The notes below the pieces were generated by a model that searched no databases, was not told the DNA's origin, and worked only from the letters and a program-made list of their open reading frames with translations. A DNA stretch of 10,594 nt from a bacterium Ga0077546 (GTDB lineage Bacteria; Cyanobacteriota; Vampirovibrionia; Obscuribacterales; Obscuribacteraceae), in the NCBI GenBank assembly GCA_001464165.1, contig LNEX01000178.1, forward strand, positions 1 to 10,594, read 5' to 3'. The position numbers and the translations under genes were made by a program. How positions within the stretch are numbered: the stretch's first letter is position 1; each line of letters starts with the position of its first letter. This document shows positions 6,741 to 10,594 of this stretch, one piece after another.

Positions 6741-7760
6741 GTGCAACCAAGCAAACTTTTACTTTCAATGGTCGCCAGTTCGGTACTCGGCGCAGCCTCT
6801 ATAGCACCAGCACTAGCATCAGCAGAGACTGATTATGCACAAGGCTTAGCGGCCTACAATAGTAAGAACTACCGAACGGCAGCGGCTTATCTTCAACGCG
6901 CGGCCGACGTTGGCTTCAGCACGCCAGCCCTGTGGATGTATCTAGGCCATGCCTACACAGGCGTAGGCGATCGCCCCCACGCAACCAAAGCCTACACATC
7001 TCTAATTGACAACTTCAGAGGTCGCCCTGAAGCAGCCCAAGCCATGCAATATTTGCAAAGACTCGACCCCGTTGCCGCCAAGAAGGCTGCCGCCGGACCG
7101 ACAATACAAGGTGCAATTGCCCCGGGAGTAGCAGCAAACACGCCTACGGCAGCCAGAACACCATTCAAAGACCGTCTAATTATTGTGCCGCCGCTAGCTG
7201 GCCACCCAGCGGTAAGTCAATCTATGCAAGCGGCAATTAAATCGGCAATGCAAAGGCTCCCGTCGCATATTTACAAAATTCTTGACGATGGTGGTGCCAC
7301 AGTCAATCTGGCACCAAACATCGAAGACAAATGGCCGGGTTCAAGCGATACGGATAAACCCAGAGGCGACGGCACAAACCTAGGAGAAGAACCGGGCAGA
7401 ACCTACGATCATGATTGCTACATATACGAGAGAAAGAAGTTACGAGGCGCGGGCAACGAACTAGGAGAAGCTCGGCCCCTTAGGGACATAGTCGCATGCT
7501 TCTATCACGAACTTGGTCACGCCATCGATGATTGTTCAGGCAAACTATCTGAAGATCCAAAACTGAAAGCTCAATTTCAACTAGACATAGATAACATGCC
7601 AGCCAGTGTTAGCAGTGCTATTTCGTATTACACAATAGCAAGCGAAGGCCTACCTGAAGTTATCGCGGGCCTACTTGGTGCCGATGGCCACTCTACTGCA
7701 GCCTGCATGGAAGCCATGCCACGTACAAAATACTGGCTTAAGCAAAAATTGAAACTTTAG
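6741..7760 (+). CDS. Secreted TPR protein with C-terminal HExxH (ATLF-like) metallopeptidase domain
   Basis: A 339-residue exported protein. Residues 1-28 are a signal peptide (K5, hydrophobic core, likely cut after A-S-A28). Residues about 30-96 form two TPR-like helical hairpins (Y-A-Q-G-L-A-A-Y, then L-G-H-A-Y-T-G-V-G). A linker reaches about 135, and the C-terminal domain carries H256-E257-L-G-H260-A-I-D. E302 and E306 lie in a downstream helix (S-E-G-L-P-E-V-I-A-G). HELGHAID followed by a distal Glu helix is the arrangement of the anthrax lethal factor-like (ATLF) gluzincin group, where H, H and the distal E bind zinc and the motif E is the catalytic base. Activity is inferred. GTG 6741 is the first start after an in-frame TAA at 6729; GGAG lies 14 bases upstream, rather far. 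Convergent with the membrane-protein pair. Confidence 0.75.
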   Translation: MQPSKLLLSMVASSVLGAASIAPALASAETDYAQGLAAYNSKNYRTAAAYLQRAADVGFSTPALWMYLGHAYTGVGDRPHATKAYTSLIDNFRGRPEAAQAMQYLQRLDPVAAKKAAAGPTIQGAIAPGVAANTPTAARTPFKDRLIIVPPLAGHPAVSQSMQAAIKSAMQRLPSHIYKILDDGGATVNLAPNIEDKWPGSSDTDKPRGDGTNLGEEPGRTYDHDCYIYERKKLRGAGNELGEARPLRDIVACFYHELGHAIDDCSGKLSEDPKLKAQFQLDIDNMPASVSSAISYYTIASEGLPEVIAGLLGADGHSTAACMEAMPRTKYWLKQKLKL

Positions 7761-7778
7761 TCTGCACCTGAAGAAGCG

Positions 7779-7797
7779 AAAGAGCTAAGGCTCTTTT
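7779..7797. terminator. Short bidirectional terminator hairpin between convergent genes
   Basis: AAAGAGC (7779-7785) and GCTCTTT (7790-7796) form a 7-bp stem with a 4-nt loop. On the plus strand the T run is only four bases (7794-7797). On the minus strand the stem is followed by TTT and overlaps the stop codon of the 7785-8174 gene. It is weak but well placed to end both convergent transcripts. Confidence 0.45.
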
Positions 7798-8174
7798 GCC
7801 TTCACAGATTCGGTAGTAGCCTTGTTAATCGTCTTCTTGAGCGCTGGTTTGGCTGCCTTAGCAGCCGTCATATCTTTGCTTGCTTTCTTATCTGCTGCTC
7901 TATCTTTTACTGCTTTATCTTTTGCAGTGGATTTTTTCAAATCGCTCCTCTTACTCAGAGGAGCAACCACTGCATTCCTATGGCTAGTAGCATCTCTTAT
8001 AACGCCTTTGTTTTTTTCAGGACTAACTGTCTTCTCCAGTGCTTTAGCTGGCACCACTGGCGGTAGCTTAGGATCGACAACTAGAACCTGCCGACTGTGG
8101 AAGCCATAAGCATATGCCACAAAGAAAGTGTCAACCACCAGCAAGAATGAAATAAATTTGCCCTTAGCTTTCAT
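7785..8174 (-). CDS. Single-pass membrane protein with Lys/Ala-rich tail
   Basis: A 129-residue protein of no recognised family. A basic start (M-K-A-K-G-K) precedes one hydrophobic segment at residues about 7-25, then a G-F-H-S-R juxtamembrane motif and a Pro/Val-rich stretch. From about residue 75 to the end the tail is dominated by Lys, Ala, Thr and Asp (K-D-K-A-V-K-D-R-A-A-D-K-K), like histone-H1-type low-complexity tails. Charge distribution predicts the N-terminus inside and the basic tail outside, where it could contact anionic wall or envelope polymers; that is inference. The ATG is only 2 nt after the stop of the upstream gene, so translation is probably coupled. The tail is compositionally simple, but the anchor, the coupling and the motif shared with the upstream protein support a real gene. 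Confidence 0.72.
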   Translation of the reverse strand: MKAKGKFISFLLVVDTFFVAYAYGFHSRQVLVVDPKLPPVVPAKALEKTVSPEKNKGVIRDATSHRNAVVAPLSKRSDLKKSTAKDKAVKDRAADKKASKDMTAAKAAKPALKKTINKATTESVKAKEP

Positions 8175-8176
8175 GC

Positions 8177-8824
8177 TTATTTAGCTGTGAAGTGTTTGGT
8201 GTCATTAACATCGTCGCTCTCTGAGGCATTGCGGGCATAACTCAGAACCACTGCCGAAGGCTCATAGTTCTCCTGCACATGAGGCCCAGAGACAAGTTGC
8301 ACAGTCAAAATAGAAGCGGCATCGCCAGGGTGCTTATTGTACTGCGCACCAAGTGCCTTAGATTCAAAGGTAACTTCATTGTCGCCCTCTTTGACAAAGC
8401 GCGTAATATCAACGTTCTTGCCGGGTCCAAAGAAATTATCGACTGGCGTATCATTGATTTTTACTGTAATTGAATAGCCCGTATAGTCAACACCAGATGA
8501 TGAAATCCAATATTTTACTTTGGCTTTTGCCGCTTTCGCTTTGTCGCCAACCTCCACTGGACTCTCTCCAGCTTTGGCATCTTTCTTCGCGGCTACCGGA
8601 GGAACAGAAGACGCTGCAGCCGGCGGGAGGGCATTAGCAGTACCAGGAGGGACATTCTGCACCGGCGCCAAGCGTTCATGAATGCCCAAGAAATAGCCAC
8701 CAAACCCAGAGCCACCCATAAGCAGGGCAAGGATGAGCAAATCGAGCATAGCTTTCACCAGCTCATTACCTTTCTGTTTCACTGCCTGCACCACTGGCTT
8801 ATCTGTCATTCTCCCCCCAAGCAT
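8177..8824 (-). CDS. Membrane-anchored protein with extracytoplasmic beta-rich domain
   Basis: A 215-residue protein I cannot assign to a named family. A short amphipathic, Lys-bearing start leads into one transmembrane segment at about 26-47 (L-L-I-L-A-L-L-M-G-G), then the juxtamembrane G-I-H-E-R. A Pro/Ala-rich linker (about 55-100) connects to a C-terminal beta domain at about 103-195 with strands such as Y-S-I-T-V-K-I-N-D-T-P-V, then D-I-T-R-F-V-K-E-G-D-N-E-V-T-F. This 'I-x-I-N-x-x-x-V … D-I-T-x-x-V-K-x-G-x-N-x-V' pattern is typical of jelly-roll carbohydrate-binding-like modules, so a sugar- or protein-binding role outside the membrane is possible but unproven. ATG 8824 has GGGAA seven bases upstream. 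ATG 8809 is an alternative whose G-rich stretch lies too close. First gene of a two-gene operon with 7785-8174. Confidence 0.75.
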   Translation of the reverse strand: MLGGRMTDKPVVQAVKQKGNELVKAMLDLLILALLMGGSGFGGYFLGIHERLAPVQNVPPGTANALPPAAASSVPPVAAKKDAKAGESPVEVGDKAKAAKAKVKYWISSSGVDYTGYSITVKINDTPVDNFFGPGKNVDITRFVKEGDNEVTFESKALGAQYNKHPGDAASILTVQLVSGPHVQENYEPSAVVLSYARNASESDDVNDTKHFTAK

Positions 8825-8880
8825 TGGCTGTTCCCATTTAGTTTAGCCCTGAGCTGAGACTAATACTATCCTTACCAAGG

Positions 8881-8888
8881 TATAAAAT
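8881..8888 (+). promoter_or_regulatory. Candidate -10 (TATAAAAT) for the matrixin-like gene
   Basis: TATAAAAT gives a strong -10 core, but no good -35 is found 16-18 bp upstream, so an activator or alternative sigma factor may be needed. Copies of CCAAGG lie on both sides (8875-8880 and 8897-8902). A perfect 10-bp palindrome TTGGGCCCAA at 8891-8900 overlaps the expected transcription start. Confidence 0.4.
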
Positions 8889-8890
8889 CA

Positions 8891-8900
8891 TTGGGCCCAA
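8891..8900. promoter_or_regulatory. Palindrome TTGGGCCCAA at the predicted transcription start
   Basis: A perfect 10-bp palindrome immediately downstream of TATAAAAT in the divergent region between 8824 (-) and 8966 (+). Its position fits an operator. Its identity as one is inferred. Confidence 0.25.
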
Positions 8901-8919
8901 GGCAAGAGTAAGAAAGCGT

Positions 8920-8970
8920 AGGCAATAAAAGATGTCAGGCATACATAAATGACGGAATTACATAGATGAC
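8920..8970 (+). repeat. Three tandem 17-nt translation-start-like units with two mini-ORFs
   Basis: Units at 8920-8936, 8937-8953 and 8954-8970 each carry an AGG- or GGA-type Shine-Dalgarno followed by an ATG at the same offset. The ATGs are at 8932, 8949 and 8966. Units 1 and 2 agree at 11 of 17 positions, units 2 and 3 at 12 of 17. Because 17 is not a multiple of three, each ATG is in a different frame. The first two open six-codon ORFs (MSGIHK, 8932-8952; MTELHR, 8949-8969), and each ends in a TGA overlapping the next ATG as ATGA. The third ATG starts the matrixin-like protein. Confidence 0.6.
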
Positions 8971-10594
8971 TCGAAACCGTCAAACTAAGCTGACCTCTGC
9001 TGCGCTGGGCCTCTGGCTCTCGACTTGGATAGCGTCAGCGCCGGCCCCAGCCCATGGCCAAGGCCTGGTCAAAAGCTACGCCATCGAGAATCAAGCCTAC
9101 ACGCTCTCCGCCCAAGGCGAAGAGCTGTCAAGACAAGGCAGCTACGGCAGTGCACTGGCAATCTTAAAACAAGCGGCCTCGTTTGACCCAACCTCTTACT
9201 CTGAGCGCATTCATTTAGACATGGCTGAGTGCTACCAGAAAATGAAAAATTACGATCAGGCCATTGCCGAAACCAAAGCAGCCAACAATTTCAACCCCCA
9301 GCGAAGCAACACCTTGTACCTGCTTGCCTTGATTTACTATCAGGCTGAGAGGTTCGACTTATGCGTTATCACCCTCAATAACTACTTAAAAGTAGCAGAC
9401 CCAGCAGGCCGCGCCCAAGCGCAAGAGCTGCTCATTCGCGTAAAATCATACGACTGCGCCAAGCTAGGCACCGCAAGACTTGGCGCCGGCAAGGTGAAAG
9501 AAGCAATTAAATACCTAGAGCTGGCCAGCACCGCTGACCCCTCGGCCAATTCATCTTGTGTTCACGCTAATTTGTGCTTCGCTTATCGCCAATCTGGCCA
9601 ACTAGACAAGGCCATTGCCGAGGGCAAGAGAGCCCTCCAATACGATGCTAAAGATAGCAACGTCACTTACAATCTAGCCATAAGCTATCAAGATCAGGCC
9701 AATTTTGATGAAGCAATTTCGTGGTTGCGCCGTTACCTAGAGCTGGAAAGCGACGGCAATAGACGCGCCCAGGCAGAACAGCTAATCTCTGAATTGCAAG
9801 ACGATCGCAAAAAACTTAAAAGTGCAAATAATAGCCGCCCAGACTATTTAGAAATCTTGAAAGAGAAAGACCATCTCTGGACCTGGTCAAGCAAGAAGCT
9901 ACCAATCAAAGTATTCATTAGCTCAGCCAAGGGAGTAGCTGGCTATCGCTCGGCTTATCGCAACTATGTGATCAAAGCACTAGACACCTGGTGTGAAGCA
10001 TCGGGTAAGAAAATCAGATATGTCATTGTCAAAGACAGTTCTGATGCTGACATAAAAGTACGATGGACAGCTGATGCGCTAGATTCCTCATCTGAGACGA
10101 GGGTATCGGCTGGTGTGACAAGCCTGAGCCAGAGCGAAAACGAATTGAACGAAGCCGTTGTCAATTTGCGCACCACTGACCCCTTTACCCCAGGCGCCTT
10201 TGTCAAAAATGGCGAGATGGCCTCAACTACCGTGCACGAAATTGGCCATGCTCTTGGCCTCGATCACTCAAATTGCATTTACGATGTAATGTATTTCCGC
10301 GCCTTCCCCAAACAAACAGGCCAACCGACAAAGCGTGACAGAGCGACCATAGCCCTTCTCTATGGCAATCACCCTGGGGTCACCTTTACCCCCAACCCTG
10401 AAGCCAGCACACCAGATGCAGTTGTAGTGTTCTCGCCGCCACCATCATTTGCACCACCACTGCCACCAAAGGCAGACAAGCTTGTGCCACCACTATTTAT
10501 TCCCCCACCCTTCAATGCCGTTAAAGAAAAGCTGACACCACCAGTATTTGTTCCGCCGCTGCCGGGTAAGGACAAGCCAAAAACAATTAGCGCC
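8966..10594 (+). CDS. Secreted TPR protein with matrixin-type metallopeptidase domain (3' end outside window)
   Basis: An open frame from ATG 8966 to the window edge: 543 residues with no stop, so the C-terminus is missing. Residues 1-29 are a signal peptide (R/K-rich start, hydrophobic core, likely cut after A-P-A29). Residues about 45-290 hold roughly six TPR hairpins (for example A-E-C-Y-Q-K-M-K-N-Y-D-Q-A-I-A). Residues about 312-466 are a metzincin domain of the matrixin (M10) type. It opens with a strand L-P-I-K-V-F-I and a helix ending in A-L-D-T-W, and has an A-D-I-K-V-R-W strand. The zinc motif is H424-E425-I-G-H428-A-L-G-L-D-H434-S, with a Met-turn at M442 (V-M-Y). All three zinc ligands and the catalytic Glu are present, so an active protease is expected. 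A Pro-rich tail follows from about 470. GGAA at 8954-8957 is the Shine-Dalgarno. No cysteine-switch propeptide is visible. Confidence 0.9.
   Translation, partial: MTRNRQTKLTSAALGLWLSTWIASAPAPAHGQGLVKSYAIENQAYTLSAQGEELSRQGSYGSALAILKQAASFDPTSYSERIHLDMAECYQKMKNYDQAIAETKAANNFNPQRSNTLYLLALIYYQAERFDLCVITLNNYLKVADPAGRAQAQELLIRVKSYDCAKLGTARLGAGKVKEAIKYLELASTADPSANSSCVHANLCFAYRQSGQLDKAIAEGKRALQYDAKDSNVTYNLAISYQDQANFDEAISWLRRYLELESDGNRRAQAEQLISELQDDRKKLKSANNSRPDYLEILKEKDHLWTWSSKKLPIKVFISSAKGVAGYRSAYRNYVIKALDTWCEASGKKIRYVIVKDSSDADIKVRWTADALDSSSETRVSAGVTSLSQSENELNEAVVNLRTTDPFTPGAFVKNGEMASTTVHEIGHALGLDHSNCIYDVMYFRAFPKQTGQPTKRDRATIALLYGNHPGVTFTPNPEASTPDAVVVFSPPPSFAPPLPPKADKLVPPLFIPPPFNAVKEKLTPPVFVPPLPGKDKPKTISA
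10478..10561 (+). repeat. 51-nt-period repeat in the proline-rich tail
   Basis: Within the Pro-rich C-terminal tail, K-L-V-P-P-L-F-I-P-P-P (10478-10510) recurs as K-L-T-P-P-V-F-V-P-P-L (10529-10561), 17 residues apart. The consensus is K-L-[VT]-P-P-[LV]-F-[IV]-P-P. More copies may lie beyond the window. Such tails can be extended surface spacers or SH3-like ligands. Confidence 0.6.

Noticed and set aside
6966..6975. HIP1-like octamer GCGATCGC within GGCGATCGCC
   Set aside because: Only one copy was noticed in the window, so it does not show the iterated pattern that marks many cyanobacterial genomes.
7822..8109. 95-codon plus-strand open frame opposite the Lys/Ala-rich membrane protein
   Set aside because: It is an antisense shadow of the minus-strand low-complexity gene. 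The minus frame has a membrane anchor, tight coupling and a motif shared with its neighbour.
1..10594. CRISPR array, tRNA/rRNA genes, insertion sequence or phage genes
   Set aside because: No regularly spaced identical repeats, cloverleaf sequences, transposase motifs or long terminal inverted repeats were seen on either strand.

Overview
This is bacterial chromosomal sequence of moderate GC with eight intact or near-complete protein genes, one gene split by an in-frame stop, and no RNA genes, insertion sequences or CRISPR. Several products carry Sec-type signal peptides or N-terminal membrane anchors with C-terminal domains outside the cytoplasm. With the TPR, Sel1 and FHA proteins and many lineage-specific hypotheticals, the style resembles environmental Candidatus Melainabacteria/Obscuribacterales. 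That placement is an impression from gene style only and is not proven here.

Layout. 25-576 (-) is a four-repeat Sel1 protein, divergent from 706-2655 (+), a secreted DUF4139 (MuiA-like) protein. That gene converges on an unrecognised small protein at 2663-3127 (-), which has a readable promoter at 3194-3222. The frame from 3424 to 5559 (+) encodes an FHA domain, a long acidic disordered linker, a coiled coil and a domain resembling a catalytically degenerate PD-(D/E)XK nuclease. It is cut by a single TAA at 4198-4200. A strong intrinsic terminator follows at 5599-5632, and its tail runs into the likely promoter of a YedA-like EamA transporter (5688-6650).

The right third is an envelope and secreted set. 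6741-7760 (+) is a secreted TPR protein with a C-terminal HELGH zinc-peptidase-like domain. It converges on a tightly coupled pair of single-pass membrane proteins on the minus strand (8177-8824, then 7785-8174, 2 nt apart). Divergent from that pair is 8966 to beyond 10594 (+), a secreted TPR protein with a matrixin-type metzincin domain and a proline-rich tail cut by the window edge. Two secreted TPR-metallopeptidase proteins with unrelated zinc motifs therefore flank the anchored pair.

The most interesting observations are three. The FHA frame stays open across its stop, and a short leucine motif recurs on both sides of it. The matrixin gene's translation start is preceded by two further copies of a 17-nt SD-plus-ATG unit, giving two nested six-codon mini-ORFs linked by ATGA overlaps. 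And TPR domains are paired with two different peptidase clans in neighbouring genes. No known multi-gene system such as a defence island, secretion apparatus or biosynthetic cluster is recognisable.
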